From positions 1-64,000 of the forward strand of contig CAKRDD010000002.1 in NCBI GenBank assembly GCA_934309345.1: DNA of 64,000 bases. Direction: 5' to 3'. This document shows positions 24,867-34,010 of the stretch, piece after piece; the first letter of the stretch is position 1; each line of letters begins with the position of its first letter. The position numbers and the translations under genes were made by a program. The stretch comes from an uncultured Mediterraneibacter sp. (GTDB lineage: Bacteria > Bacillota > Clostridia > Lachnospirales > Lachnospiraceae). A model generated the notes under the pieces. The model had not been told where the DNA came from and ran no database searches. It saw only the letters and a program-made list of their open reading frames with translations.

Positions 24867-25136
24867 GGAGACAAAATATTCCACTGCGTTATTCGGAAAG
24901 AACTCTTTGAATTCCCCATACAGCTGCGCAGCCAGCGTCTTATCATGTGCAATAATTAATGTCGGTTTCTTCATCTGTTGAATGACATTCGCCATGGTAA
25001 ATGTCTTACCAGATCCAGTAACGCCAAGCAACGTCTGACACTGGTTTCCTTCTTTGAAGCCTTCGACCAGCTCTTTAATTGCCTGCGGCTGGTCGCCAGT
25101 TGGGTTGTATTGTGATACTAATTCAAAATGATCCAT
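24864..25136 (-). pseudogene. uvrB: Host uvrB, 5' fragment (90 codons) cut by the element
   Basis: Starts MDHFELVSQYNPTGDQPQAI with a CAGGAG ribosome site 7 bases upstream, contains Walker A GVTGSGKT and ends NAVEYFVS then TAG supplied by element DNA. Intact UvrB goes on for about 570 residues; that part is expected left of this window. Preceded by a promoter and a LexA-like box (25215-25266), as for SOS-regulated uvrB genes in Firmicutes. Being next to host genes tsf and rpsB, this is the copy native to the chromosome. The peptide itself should have no repair function. Confidence 0.88.
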
Positions 25137-25214
25137 GTAATTTCTCCTGAGCGCTCTAATTTAGAGATGATATTTTAGAAATAGTAGTTGTTTTCTTAGT
25201 ATTGTTACTTGTAT

Positions 25215-25266
25215 AGTATATCATTCAGGAGAAAAAAAGTACAGAACTAAATCGAATGTTTGTTCT
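25215..25266 (-). promoter_or_regulatory. uvrB promoter with LexA (SOS) box
   Basis: Minus-strand TATACT (25215-25220) and a weak TGTACT at 17-base distance (25238-25243). AGAACAAACATTCG (25253-25266, minus strand) matches the Firmicute LexA/DinR consensus CGAACRNRYGTTCG at 12 of 14 places. After the insertion this promoter only drives the 90-codon fragment. Confidence 0.5.
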
Positions 25267-25366
25267 GCATTTGTGCATTGTAGGTGCATCAAGACATCCG
25301 CACAAGCACGCTTAGCTCGATTCCGCTTCGCTTCTTCTCGCTATACGTGCGTCGCACGATAAATAT

Positions 25367-25416
25367 AAAAAAGGACCCTCAATTACAAGTAAACTTGTAT
25401 TGAGGGTCCTTTTTTA
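25367..25416. terminator. Strong bidirectional terminator between uvrB and tsf
   Basis: GGACCCTCAAT and ATTGAGGGTCC with inner ACAAG/CTTGT and a one-base bulge, flanked by A6 and T6. It ends the rpsB-tsf transcript. The rest of 25137-25441 holds the uvrB promoter and no gene. Confidence 0.92.
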
Positions 25417-25441
25417 TATTTACCTTGCTTGTGCTAGACGC

Positions 25442-26365
25442 TTACATTCCCATCTGAGCTGCAACTTCTGCTGCGAAGTCGTCAACTTTCTTTTCGATTC
25501 CTTCACCAGTCTCGAAACGAACGAATTTTGTAACTTTAACGTTTGCACCGTTCTCTTTTGCTACCTTATCAACGTATTTTCCTACTGTAAGGTCGCTGTC
25601 CTGAACGTATACCTGATCAAGCAGGCAGATCTCTTTAAGTTCTTTGTTCAGACGTCCGATGATCATCTTCTCGATGATATTTTCCGGTTTCTCCGGGTTC
25701 TCTTTCTTAGCCTGAGCGAGAAGGATCTCTTTCTCGTGATCAAGGTAATCCTGAGATACTTCCTCACGGGATACATACTTCGGAGACATAGCTGCTACTT
25801 GCATAGCTACGTTCTTCAGTGCTGCTTTGATCTCGTCATTAACAACATCTGTATCAGCAACAACAAGAACACCGATACGTCCGCCACCGTGGATGTAAGG
25901 AACAACCACACCGTTGTCTGCTGCAACTTTCTCGAATCTTCTGATGTTCAGGTTCTCTCCGATAACTGCGATCTTCTCTACGAGAGCATCTTTTACAGTC
26001 TTTGTTGTATCAGCTTCCCAAACCTCTGCCATAAATGCATCAAGATCAGCTGCTTCTGAATCTACTACCTGGTTAGCAACTGCTTCTACGAATCCCTGGA
26101 ACTCGTCGTTCTTTGCAACGAAGTCTGTCTCAGAGTTTACTTCTACGATTGCAGCAACTTTGTCATCTTTAACAACTGTCTTAACGATACCTTCTGCAGC
26201 GATTCTTCCGGCTTTTTTCTCAGCTTTAGCCTGTCCGTTCTTTCTAAGGAACTCTACAGCTGCGTCCATATCTCCGTTTGTCTCAGCAAGCGCTTTTTTA
26301 CAGTCCATCATTCCAGCGCCTGTCATTTCTCTTAACTCTTTTACCATTCCTGCTGTGATTGCCAT
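25442..26365 (-). CDS. tsf: Elongation factor Ts
   Basis: A 307-residue EF-Ts, the guanine-nucleotide exchange factor of EF-Tu. The N-terminal UBA-like domain is clear (MVKELREMTGAGMMDCKKAL, then AVEFLRKNGQAKAEKKAGR), followed by the core with NSETDFVAKNDEFQ and the second core domain with YIHGGGRIGVLV. The family length is normal. ATG at 26365 has GGAGG 8 bases upstream. It follows rpsB, the usual order, separated by a hairpin, and ends in a strong terminator. Confidence 0.97.
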   Translation of the reverse strand: MAITAGMVKELREMTGAGMMDCKKALAETNGDMDAAVEFLRKNGQAKAEKKAGRIAAEGIVKTVVKDDKVAAIVEVNSETDFVAKNDEFQGFVEAVANQVVDSEAADLDAFMAEVWEADTTKTVKDALVEKIAVIGENLNIRRFEKVAADNGVVVPYIHGGGRIGVLVVADTDVVNDEIKAALKNVAMQVAAMSPKYVSREEVSQDYLDHEKEILLAQAKKENPEKPENIIEKMIIGRLNKELKEICLLDQVYVQDSDLTVGKYVDKVAKENGANVKVTKFVRFETGEGIEKKVDDFAAEVAAQMGM

Positions 26366-26450
26366 GATAATTTTCCTCCATTATTCATAATGTGTGTGTC
26401 ACTGTAAGCAGTAACATATGCTTTTCTCTATAGAACTATTTCTATAAAGT

Positions 26451-26490
26451 AAAATGCTTCAACCTGATAATCAGGCTGAAGCATTTTCTT
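26451..26490 (-). terminator. Hairpin between rpsB and tsf
   Basis: AAAATGCTTCA-CCTGA / TCAGG-TGAAGCATTTT stem, nearly perfect, with a T-rich end on both strands. It probably lowers tsf expression relative to rpsB or ends part of the transcripts. Confidence 0.75.
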
Positions 26491-26508
26491 TCATATCAAG
26501 AACTGATA

Positions 26509-27258
26509 TTACTCTTCTACAGCCTCTTCAGCTTCAGCTGCTTCTGCAGCCTCCTCGTAATACTCATCCTCAGCTGCACCCTGGTTTGCTTCGATAACAG
26601 CGTCTGCCATCTTAGAAACGATCAGTTTTACAGCTCTGATTGCATCATCATTACCTGGGATTACGTAATCCAGTTCTTCTGGATCACAGTTTGTATCACA
26701 GATACCGATCAGCGGAATTCCGAGTGTGTGTGCTTCCTGTACACAGATTCTTTCTTTCTTAGGATCTACGATGAAGATAGCATCTGGCAGTTTCTTCATG
26801 TCTTTGATTCCGCCAAGGTTCTTCTCAAGCTTTGTCCACTCTTTTTTCAGTTCGATAACTTCTTTCTTCGGAAGTACGTCGAATGTTCCATCTTCAGCCA
26901 TTCTCTCGATGTCTTTCAGACGTTTGATACGGCTCTGGATTGTCTTGAAGTTTGTAAGCATTCCTCCAAGCCATCTCTCGTTTACATAATACATTCCGCA
27001 ACGCTCAGCCTCAGCTTTGATTGCATCCTGTGCCTGTTTCTTTGTTCCTACGAAAAGAACTGTACCGCCTTCTGCAGCGATGTCAGAAACAGCCTTATAT
27101 GCATCGTCAACCATTCCTACAGATTTCTGCAGGTCGATGATGTAGATACCATTTCTCTCTGTGTAGATGTACGGAGCCATCTTAGGGTTCCATCTTCTTG
27201 TCTGATGTCCAAAATGAACACCTGCTTCCAATAACTGCTTCATTGAAATAACGCTCAT
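26509..27258 (-). CDS. rpsB: Ribosomal protein uS2
   Basis: 249 residues from MSVISMKQLLEAGVHFGHQT, with the family motifs RRWNPKMAPYIYTERNGI and PDAIFIVDPKKE. The C-terminus is an unusually acidic, Ala/Glu-rich tail (EEAAEAAEAEEAVEE), as seen in several Clostridia. The frame is open 60 codons further upstream, but the GGAGGAG site 6 bases before the ATG at 27258 and the family length fix the start. First gene of the rpsB-tsf operon with its own promoter (27385-27413) and a leader of about 120 bases. Confidence 0.97.
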   Translation of the reverse strand: MSVISMKQLLEAGVHFGHQTRRWNPKMAPYIYTERNGIYIIDLQKSVGMVDDAYKAVSDIAAEGGTVLFVGTKKQAQDAIKAEAERCGMYYVNERWLGGMLTNFKTIQSRIKRLKDIERMAEDGTFDVLPKKEVIELKKEWTKLEKNLGGIKDMKKLPDAIFIVDPKKERICVQEAHTLGIPLIGICDTNCDPEELDYVIPGNDDAIRAVKLIVSKMADAVIEANQGAAEDEYYEEAAEAAEAEEAVEE

Positions 27259-27384
27259 GTTATTCTCCTCCATTTGGTTTTTTTCTTCCGTATGTTTTAC
27301 TCTCCTTCGCAACCGGACGAAACTCCTGTCTCGACTTAGGCACCTTGGAAGGAATCCACATACGTGTTTTTTAGCAACGTTCGT

Positions 27385-27413
27385 AGTATAGCATAAAACA
27401 AGGGACGTTGCAA
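27385..27413 (-). promoter_or_regulatory. rpsB promoter
   Basis: Minus-strand TTGCAA (27408-27413), 17-base spacer, TATACT (27385-27390). The leader between about 27378 and 27258 can form a CGAGAC-AGGA-GTTTCG hairpin and may be an autoregulatory site for S2; that is speculative. Confidence 0.7.
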
Positions 27414-27526
27414 GAACTTTTTCCCACAACATCCCCATTTTTCAACATTTTTTGTTATTGTTCGTACTATGTGCGACCAACAGCCATTTTTATCCTCCTA
27501 CGCAACAAAATGTGAATTTCCTATTC

Positions 27527-28471
27527 CTATACCAGCTGAAACGCTTTCAGCACATACAGCCATCCTGTCAACGTGAATGCACTGAACAATGTTGTCAACA
27601 TCACTACACTTGATGATAAAACTCCTTCATGTCCCATATTCTTTGCCATAACAAAACTGCTTACTGTTGTTGCGGATCCAAGCATTACAAGGATTGCAAT
27701 CAGTTCTTCCTGACGGAATCCCAGTTTCACAGCAATCGGAAGAAAAATTGCCACAAATACAATCAACTTCATAATTGTTGCTGTCACAGCCGGTTTGATC
27801 TTTCCAAGTGCTTTCCTAAAATCAAAGGTAGCTCCCATTGCCATCAGCCCCATTGGTGTGGACATTCCTCCAATACTTGTCACCGTTTTATTAAGAATTG
27901 CCGGCATTGGGATCTTGCAGGCTGACCAGATCAGACCAGCCACGATTCCAATGATGATTGGATTGGTTACGATTCCCTTTAACGTTTTTATCCATACAGC
28001 TTTATCAATTGCCTTTCGTTCCGGATGGAAAAAGGATAACACGATAACTGCCATCACATTATAAAGTGGTACACTTCCAATGATCATAAGTGGCGCCATC
28101 CCTGCATTTCCATAAATATTCTGGATAAATGCAATTCCAAGAAGTGCTGCGCTGCTCCGGTAAGAAGCCTGTATAAATTCCCCCTGGATCGAACGGTCTT
28201 TCCAGATGCAAGATACCAGTGCAGCAATTGTAATACAGATAAATGTTACTACAAAGCAGAAAATCACAAATTTGATATTCCACACTTCTTTAAAATCAAC
28301 CTTTGCCAGGTCACCAAACAACAATACCGGCAATGGAATCAGAAAGACAAATTTATTCATCTTTGCTGCAAACTCTTCATCCATCCAGCCAAGCTTTCTG
28401 AACAGCATTCCCAGTACCATCATCAAAAAGATCGGTACGGTTGCATTCAGACTAAAAACTAAATTTTCCAT
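27527..28471 (-). CDS. AEC-family transporter (auxin efflux carrier type)
   Basis: About 314 residues with ten predicted membrane segments in two halves of five, typical for AEC permeases. Motifs include MVLGMLFRKLGW near the start, NPIIIGIVAGLIWSACKI in the middle and LVMLGSATTVSSFVMAKNMG in the second half. The substrate cannot be told: bacterial members export or import malate, malonate or other organic acids. The frame can also be opened at GTG 28480; ATG 28471 is preferred as the family start. It lies after the ABC transporter gene and may be read with it (16 bases apart). Confidence 0.85.
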   Translation of the reverse strand: MENLVFSLNATVPIFLMMVLGMLFRKLGWMDEEFAAKMNKFVFLIPLPVLLFGDLAKVDFKEVWNIKFVIFCFVVTFICITIAALVSCIWKDRSIQGEFIQASYRSSAALLGIAFIQNIYGNAGMAPLMIIGSVPLYNVMAVIVLSFFHPERKAIDKAVWIKTLKGIVTNPIIIGIVAGLIWSACKIPMPAILNKTVTSIGGMSTPMGLMAMGATFDFRKALGKIKPAVTATIMKLIVFVAIFLPIAVKLGFRQEELIAILVMLGSATTVSSFVMAKNMGHEGVLSSSVVMLTTLFSAFTLTGWLYVLKAFQLV

Positions 28472-28487
28472 TCTTCTCACCAGTCCC

Positions 28488-31400
28488 CTACTCTGTACGA
28501 AGCGCTGTCACAGGATCACTCTTTGCTGCTTTCTTTGATGGGATCAGTCCACCAAGTAATGTAAGGACAACACTTAATAAAATCAGTATGATTGCCGGAA
28601 TAATCGGCAGAACTGCATTTACCTTCGCATTATCCGCCACATTGTGAATAATCGCATTTCCCGGAATCAGAAGTAATAAAGTCAGTCCGATTCCGATCAG
28701 TCCTGCACAAAGTCCGATAATAAATGTCTCTGCATTAAATACCTGTGATACATTTCGCTTTGACGCACCGATTGCTCTTAATATTCCAATTTCCTTCTTC
28801 CGCTCAAGCACACTGATATAGGTAATAACACCAATCATAATGGAAGATACCACAAGAGAAATTGCTACAAATGCAATCAGCACATAACTTATCGTATCTA
28901 CGATTGTTGTGACAGAGGACATTAAAGTTCCAACTACATCGGTATAAGTAATGACCTGCTCATCCTTCCCTTCTGCCTCCATCCTGCTATTATAATCGTC
29001 CAGAATCTTTACTACTTGTTCCTTTCCTTCAAAATCCTTTGGATAAATGTTAATAGCAGACGGGACTGCAAAATCTACATATCCCAATTTCTGCAGATTA
29101 CTATCATAAGAAGCCAAGCCTTTCCCACTCATCGACATCATAAGCTCCGCCAGATCATCTTCCGTCATATTCATCTGAAATGCGTCTGCAAATGCTGTCG
29201 GATCAATCTGCATTGCATTTCCGAGGGTGTTCTGAAGCTGCGTTCCTACGTTGGTCATCATCTGTTTCATTGCAGATTCAAGCCCAGTTGTCATCTGACC
29301 GATAATCTGTGTCATTGCAGAGGACACCTGTGTCTCAAGTGTCTGACCAATCGTATTTCCCATAGTCCCCATTGCCTGATTCATATAGTTTCCGATGATT
29401 TTTGACACCTGGCTCTCCAACTGATCCATATCGATCATTGCTGACAGACCTTCCTGAAACTGCTTCTTTCCATCATCTGTTTGCAAATAAGCCATGAAAT
29501 ATTCTCCCATCTTAGACGGATCCGGAAGACTATTCTCAGAAGCATATGCCAAATAGCCTTTCACAAGGTCATCTGATAGTTTCTCAAGCTGTTCCGGTGT
29601 TATCTCAATCTTCGGATCTTCCGGCATAACTTCTGACATCCAATCTGAAATTATTTTCTTCGCTTCATCCGTCTGAAGATATTCCATCAAATATTCATCA
29701 AATTGATCCAGATCTGTATATCCTTTTTCCGTAATATACTGTTCGTATCCGGCCATAATATTTTTGATCAATTCCTGTATTTTCTCGGTTGTAATCGTCA
29801 CAGTTCCGCATGATTTCATGATATCTTTTATATTATCAGAAATAATCTTTTTTGCTGCATCTGTCTTAAGAAATGCTGTAAAATCCTCTCCAAGACCTGA
29901 ATAATCTGCCTCTGGATGTGTCTTTGCATACTCCTGATATCCCGTCAGCAGTCCACAAGCCATCTGTTTCATACCATCCGGTGATACCTTCAGATCCAGA
30001 TTCGAAACAATCTCTCCCAACTTCATCTGCGGCATTCCGGAAAGATCTAAGTTCAGAGAATCTGGATTCACAAGTTCCGACAGATCCAGCGTATTACTTC
30101 CTGTCTGAAATGCTTTTGACAAATTCATAGACTCACTAAGATTTAACGAATTCCCGAAATCCAGAGAATTTCCTAAATTGTTCATCGCACTTGCGTCAAA
30201 TCCAAATGCTTTCTGCAGTGCTGCTTCGTCAACCGTAAATAAAGAATCCATGGAGAATCCATTTTCACTGTCTTTCTCTCCGAATTTTTTATTTGTAAAT
30301 ACGTTAACATCCGGATTTGCCAGCTGCTGTTTCACAATCTCACTTTTTGCTGCCTGTTCTGCCACACGTTTCGTCAATGATGTCGGATATGCAATTCCCG
30401 GACTCAAAGAGGAGGCTTTCGCATCTTCAGCTAGTTTCACAATACCAACCACGGTAAGATCTTCCCCATTCGCTACAAGTGATTTCATATAATCTTCATT
30501 ATCCGTCTTATCTTTCCAGACCTGATACTGACTATCATATTCATAATACTCAGAACTGTTCACAAGCTTGAACTTTGTTCCGATAATATCATCATAAGAA
30601 TAGGTTCCCAGATCATCCGGTGTAGTAACATTTTCCTCTTTCACAAATGACTGGATCATCTCATCAAGCTCCAACGGATCGCGAAGCCCCAATGTATAAA
30701 GCATAAAATCACTCATTCCGCCATTCGAAGTCAGAACCACAACACATTCATTATATTTCTCTGGCCAATGACCCTTTTCCACTTCATACTGATTTTCATA
30801 AAGTTTACTGCTCTCCGGCATCTCGTAAAAAACATCTGTACTCATCATAGATGACATCATACTGTTCGTACTTATAGAAGAACCCAGCCCCATGGATGAA
30901 AAGGATTGATCTGGATTCACCTGACGGATACTGTCTTTATTTTCTTTATAAATCTGCGGAGAAACGCTGTACTTATATTCTATAGCATTCGTATATTGTT
31001 CCACTCCACTCTTGCCAGTATCAAGATACTTCTTCAAAGCACCAAGGTCATTTGAATCCATTGTGGAAAACATATTCGTCACCATCTGAATTACTTTAAC
31101 CTGATCCTTTGACTTTTTCTTTGTATCTGACTTCTCTTTGTCTGTTTTTTTATCGTCCGCAGAAGCACTGTCCATCCCGACCATCATGGATGTCAGATCA
31201 AAGCCTGTACTTTGTATCTGTAGAGGATATTCTGAAAGCGTCTCTTCCTCTACATTCTGAATATATTGATTCACACCTGTCGACAGAGACAGAATTAATG
31301 CAATTCCGATAATTCCGATTGAACCTGCAAATGAAGTCAGAAGCGTTCGTGCCTTCTTTGTCTTCAGATTGTTAAAACTCAAAGCTAAAGCTGTCAGAAA

Positions 31401-32138
31401 TGACATCGAGGATTTCCCCATATTCCTGTGTTCTGCCACTCCCATCGTCGTTTCATCTACTTCAAACGGATCTGTATCTGAACGGATCACACCATCTTTT
31501 AATGTAACGATTCTTGTCGCATACTGCTCTGCAAGCTCCGGATTATGTGTAACCATAACAACCAGGCGATCTTTCGCTACTTCCTGAAGAAGATCCATGA
31601 CCTGCACACTTGTATCACTGTCCAGTGCACCTGTCGGTTCATCTGCAAGCAGGATATCCGGATCATTCACTAATGCCCGGGCAATCGCAACACGCTGCAT
31701 CTGTCCTCCGGACATCTGACTTGGGCGCTTGTGAAGCTGCGCACCCAGACCAACCTTTTCAAGCGCTTCTGTCGCACGCTTTCTTCTCTCGGACTTGCCA
31801 ATCCCCGAAATCGTAAGTGCCAGTTCAACATTTGCCAGAACAGTCTGATGCGGAATCAGATTATAACTTTGGAAAACAAATCCAATCGTGTGATTACGAT
31901 AAGAATCCCAGTCTCTGTCCTTATATTTCTTCGTTGATATTCCATTGATGATCAGGTCTCCGCTGTCATACCGATCCAAACCGCCAATGATATTCAAAAG
32001 CGTTGTCTTTCCCGAACCGCTCGGTCCCAGAATAGCAACAAATTCATTATCTCTGAGATTCAGACTGACATCATCCAATGCTTTCTGTATCAGATTACCT
32101 GTTCGATATTCCTTGCAAATATGTTGTATCTGAAGCAT
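28488..32138 (-). CDS. Fused MacB-like ABC transporter (ATPase plus FtsX-type permease)
   Basis: 1216 residues. Residues 1-225: ATPase of the LolD/MacB type with GPSGSGKT (39-46), MSGGQMQR (signature) and ILLADEPTGALD (Walker B). Then a membrane segment near 265, a very large extracytoplasmic part (about 290-1060) containing several repeats of the form 'YxxYxxxxxxxDxxxxxxYLxTDxAKKIIxD' and a Gln/Met-rich stretch, and three membrane segments near 1070-1210 of the FtsX family. Such proteins export peptides or sense and remove antimicrobials, or handle lipoproteins by mechanotransmission. The large insert is the variable part in Firmicutes. A GAAGGAG site is 9 bases before the ATG. Confidence 0.9.
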   Translation of the reverse strand: MLQIQHICKEYRTGNLIQKALDDVSLNLRDNEFVAILGPSGSGKTTLLNIIGGLDRYDSGDLIINGISTKKYKDRDWDSYRNHTIGFVFQSYNLIPHQTVLANVELALTISGIGKSERRKRATEALEKVGLGAQLHKRPSQMSGGQMQRVAIARALVNDPDILLADEPTGALDSDTSVQVMDLLQEVAKDRLVVMVTHNPELAEQYATRIVTLKDGVIRSDTDPFEVDETTMGVAEHRNMGKSSMSFLTALALSFNNLKTKKARTLLTSFAGSIGIIGIALILSLSTGVNQYIQNVEEETLSEYPLQIQSTGFDLTSMMVGMDSASADDKKTDKEKSDTKKKSKDQVKVIQMVTNMFSTMDSNDLGALKKYLDTGKSGVEQYTNAIEYKYSVSPQIYKENKDSIRQVNPDQSFSSMGLGSSISTNSMMSSMMSTDVFYEMPESSKLYENQYEVEKGHWPEKYNECVVVLTSNGGMSDFMLYTLGLRDPLELDEMIQSFVKEENVTTPDDLGTYSYDDIIGTKFKLVNSSEYYEYDSQYQVWKDKTDNEDYMKSLVANGEDLTVVGIVKLAEDAKASSLSPGIAYPTSLTKRVAEQAAKSEIVKQQLANPDVNVFTNKKFGEKDSENGFSMDSLFTVDEAALQKAFGFDASAMNNLGNSLDFGNSLNLSESMNLSKAFQTGSNTLDLSELVNPDSLNLDLSGMPQMKLGEIVSNLDLKVSPDGMKQMACGLLTGYQEYAKTHPEADYSGLGEDFTAFLKTDAAKKIISDNIKDIMKSCGTVTITTEKIQELIKNIMAGYEQYITEKGYTDLDQFDEYLMEYLQTDEAKKIISDWMSEVMPEDPKIEITPEQLEKLSDDLVKGYLAYASENSLPDPSKMGEYFMAYLQTDDGKKQFQEGLSAMIDMDQLESQVSKIIGNYMNQAMGTMGNTIGQTLETQVSSAMTQIIGQMTTGLESAMKQMMTNVGTQLQNTLGNAMQIDPTAFADAFQMNMTEDDLAELMMSMSGKGLASYDSNLQKLGYVDFAVPSAINIYPKDFEGKEQVVKILDDYNSRMEAEGKDEQVITYTDVVGTLMSSVTTIVDTISYVLIAFVAISLVVSSIMIGVITYISVLERKKEIGILRAIGASKRNVSQVFNAETFIIGLCAGLIGIGLTLLLLIPGNAIIHNVADNAKVNAVLPIIPAIILILLSVVLTLLGGLIPSKKAAKSDPVTALRTE

Positions 32139-32305
32139 GCCTTCTCTCCTTTTCCAATCACTATTCAGCCATTATTTTACTATTCTACACCCTGCTTGGA
32201 TGAATTGTCATTCACTTTATAAGGATTTTTCTTGATTTCTATACATTTTTTCCATTAATGTGGTTAGATAGTATGTAATACACGAAAGCATTGAAGGAAT
32301 TTATC

Positions 32306-32404
32306 ATGAAAACATATAAAAAACCTGTTGTTTCCGTTGATACAGGCTTTGCTGAAGGAGTATACGCTGCAAGTGGTGCAACTATAAAAACTGCCAGCAG
32401 ATAA
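32306..32404 (+). CDS. Short peptide gene with AEGVYAASG motif
   Basis: A 32-residue frame with TGAAGGAA 7 bases before the ATG. It reads MKTYKKPVVSVDTGFAEGVY and goes on AASGATIKTASR. The layout, a short basic start with KxPxV followed by AEGVYAASG, is one I have met in small uncharacterised Clostridial proteins. The gene is on the opposite strand to its neighbours and ends within a bidirectional terminator, so it is transcribed on its own. It is unusually short, perhaps truncated. A secreted or modified peptide is possible but not shown; there is no maturation gene nearby. Confidence 0.5.
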   Translation: MKTYKKPVVSVDTGFAEGVYAASGATIKTASR

Positions 32405-32417
32405 ATTTCTACTGGCA
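32391..32417. terminator. Bidirectional terminator between the short peptide gene and the Hpt gene
   Basis: CTGCCAG (32391-32397) pairs with CTGGCAG (32411-32417). On the minus strand it is followed by TTTTTAT, on the plus strand by A6 and later a T run. Confidence 0.7.
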
Positions 32418-32479
32418 GAAAAAATTAATATTTTTTTCAATTGTCTACTTGACGGGGAGCAGTTCACATTCCAATCTCC

Positions 32480-32830
32480 TTAACATAATCCTTTAATTGC
32501 TTCTATTGTTCTGGTATATTCCCGTTCTACTGCTTCAAACATCTCTGCGCTGTTTTCTTTGATTTCTTTATCACGAAGCTCTTCTGTTAATGCAGAACTG
32601 ACTTCAAATAACTTTGTAAATCCAAGATTCATGCACACGCCTTTCAATGTATGTGCACTTCGAAATGCGAGTTCTGCATCCTGGTTTTCAAGTCCTTCTT
32701 TTAACCCCTGAAAACTTGTATCATCCAAAAACTTCAATACAAATTTACGGACCAGTGTTTCACTTCCAAGTCTTCTCATCACATCATCATAGTTACTATC
32801 CATTGCTTCATAACATTCTTTTAAATTCAT
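32480..32830 (-). CDS. Hpt (histidine phosphotransfer) domain protein
   Basis: 116 residues, one Hpt four-helix domain. The phosphorylated His lies in FRSAHTLKGVCMNLGF (about residues 57-72), with the usual xHxLKGxxxxLG pattern. The protein would shuttle phosphate between a hybrid kinase and a response regulator; neither is nearby, so it must serve a partner encoded elsewhere. It starts 25 bases after the pyridoxal kinase gene, with a AAGGAG site, and probably shares its transcript. Confidence 0.85.
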   Translation of the reverse strand: MNLKECYEAMDSNYDDVMRRLGSETLVRKFVLKFLDDTSFQGLKEGLENQDAELAFRSAHTLKGVCMNLGFTKLFEVSSALTEELRDKEIKENSAEMFEAVEREYTRTIEAIKGLC

Positions 32831-32854
32831 TTTTGTTTACTCCTTAATTTTCTT

Positions 32855-33688
32855 TTATTTCAATAGTCCCATCAATTCTTCAAAACAGACTCCATCTGTC
32901 AACGGAATTTCCATTTCAATGGACTTTTGAATACACTTCTTTATAAATGCGGATGCTTTCCGGACAGATTTTGTGAACTCCACTCCATTAACAGCATCTG
33001 CTGCAATGATTGCAGAGAAAATATCTCCTGTACCACATCTGGAATGTCCCACTTTATGCGTGCGGATCATCTCATACCCTTTTTCTTTTTCATAGCACAG
33101 ATTAGACACATACGTTTTCTGTTGGATTCCTGTAATTACAACTTTTTTGGGGCCGGTCTGTACAATCTGCTCTGCCATCTTTGCCAGCTCTCTCGTTGTC
33201 CAACGTTCTTTGTATGGCGTTCCTGTCAGGATACATGCTTCTGTCACATTTGGAACAACTACATCTGCATAACGGACCAATTGAATCATCTCTCTGCACA
33301 TTTCTTCCGTATAAGTCGAATATGCCTCACCATTATCTCCCATCACCGGATCGATCACAGCCACTGTATTCTCGTCTCTAAAATACTGGATAAACTCACT
33401 GACAATCCGAATCTGTTCTGCTGATCCCAAAAAACCAGTACAAATCCCTTCGAACTTCAGATCCAGCTTCTTCCATTGTTCAATATATGCTTCCATATTT
33501 GATGTATAATCTGTAAAATAATAATCCTCATATGCAGTATGATTTGAAAAAATCGAGGTAGGCACTGCACAGCACTGAACTTTCAGCATTGAAATAATCG
33601 GCATCTGTACCGCAATTGAGCATCTGCCAAAGCCTGTAAAGTCATTGATCAGCGCAATTTTTTTCTGTTGATTATGATTCTGCATCAT
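32855..33688 (-). CDS. pdxK: Pyridoxal/pyridoxamine kinase
   Basis: 277 residues of the ribokinase-like PdxK/PdxY family, which phosphorylates vitamin B6 vitamers using ATP. Visible: INDFTGFGRCSIAVQMPIIS near the N-terminus, VAVIDPVMGDNGEAYSTYT (about 125-143), VVVPNVTEACILTG, and the catalytic GHSRCGTGDIFSAIIAADAV with the anion-hole GTGD. Start ATG 33688 with GAGGGA upstream. In Lachnospiraceae this is often the main B6 salvage enzyme. Upstream lies a gap of 390 bases to purC that holds the purC promoter and no gene. Confidence 0.9.
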   Translation of the reverse strand: MMQNHNQQKKIALINDFTGFGRCSIAVQMPIISMLKVQCCAVPTSIFSNHTAYEDYYFTDYTSNMEAYIEQWKKLDLKFEGICTGFLGSAEQIRIVSEFIQYFRDENTVAVIDPVMGDNGEAYSTYTEEMCREMIQLVRYADVVVPNVTEACILTGTPYKERWTTRELAKMAEQIVQTGPKKVVITGIQQKTYVSNLCYEKEKGYEMIRTHKVGHSRCGTGDIFSAIIAADAVNGVEFTKSVRKASAFIKKCIQKSIEMEIPLTDGVCFEELMGLLK

Positions 33689-34010
33689 TCGATTCCCTCG
33701 TTTCTTCTATTATAAATAGACATACTAGTTTAATTTAATTACAATATGTCATAGATGTCAATATTTCTTTTTTACTATTCTCTTCCACCCTCTGTGTAAC
33801 CGGCTTTTCTACTATAATAATTTCTTATTAAATAATATCTGATTTGTTTATGATACCTCAAAAACATTTCGTTTTTTTTACTTTTCGCTCAACGTATTCC
33901 ACAATCACTCTCTTTATTTTTCCGTTGTTTTTATACAAAAAACACAATTTTCCACATTTTTCCTCCTTCAAAAATTTTTTCACACCTCTCTTCCCACGTT
34001 TTCAGCCCGC

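Noticed and set aside
25281..25365. tRNA-like or other stable RNA in the GC-rich stretch downstream of tsf
   Set aside because: No cloverleaf or anticodon stem could be formed; only the terminator hairpin next to it is convincing.
25400..26059. 219-codon plus-strand frame opposite tsf
   Set aside because: Antisense shadow of a highly constrained gene; Cys/Phe/Leu-rich composition and no likeness to a protein family.
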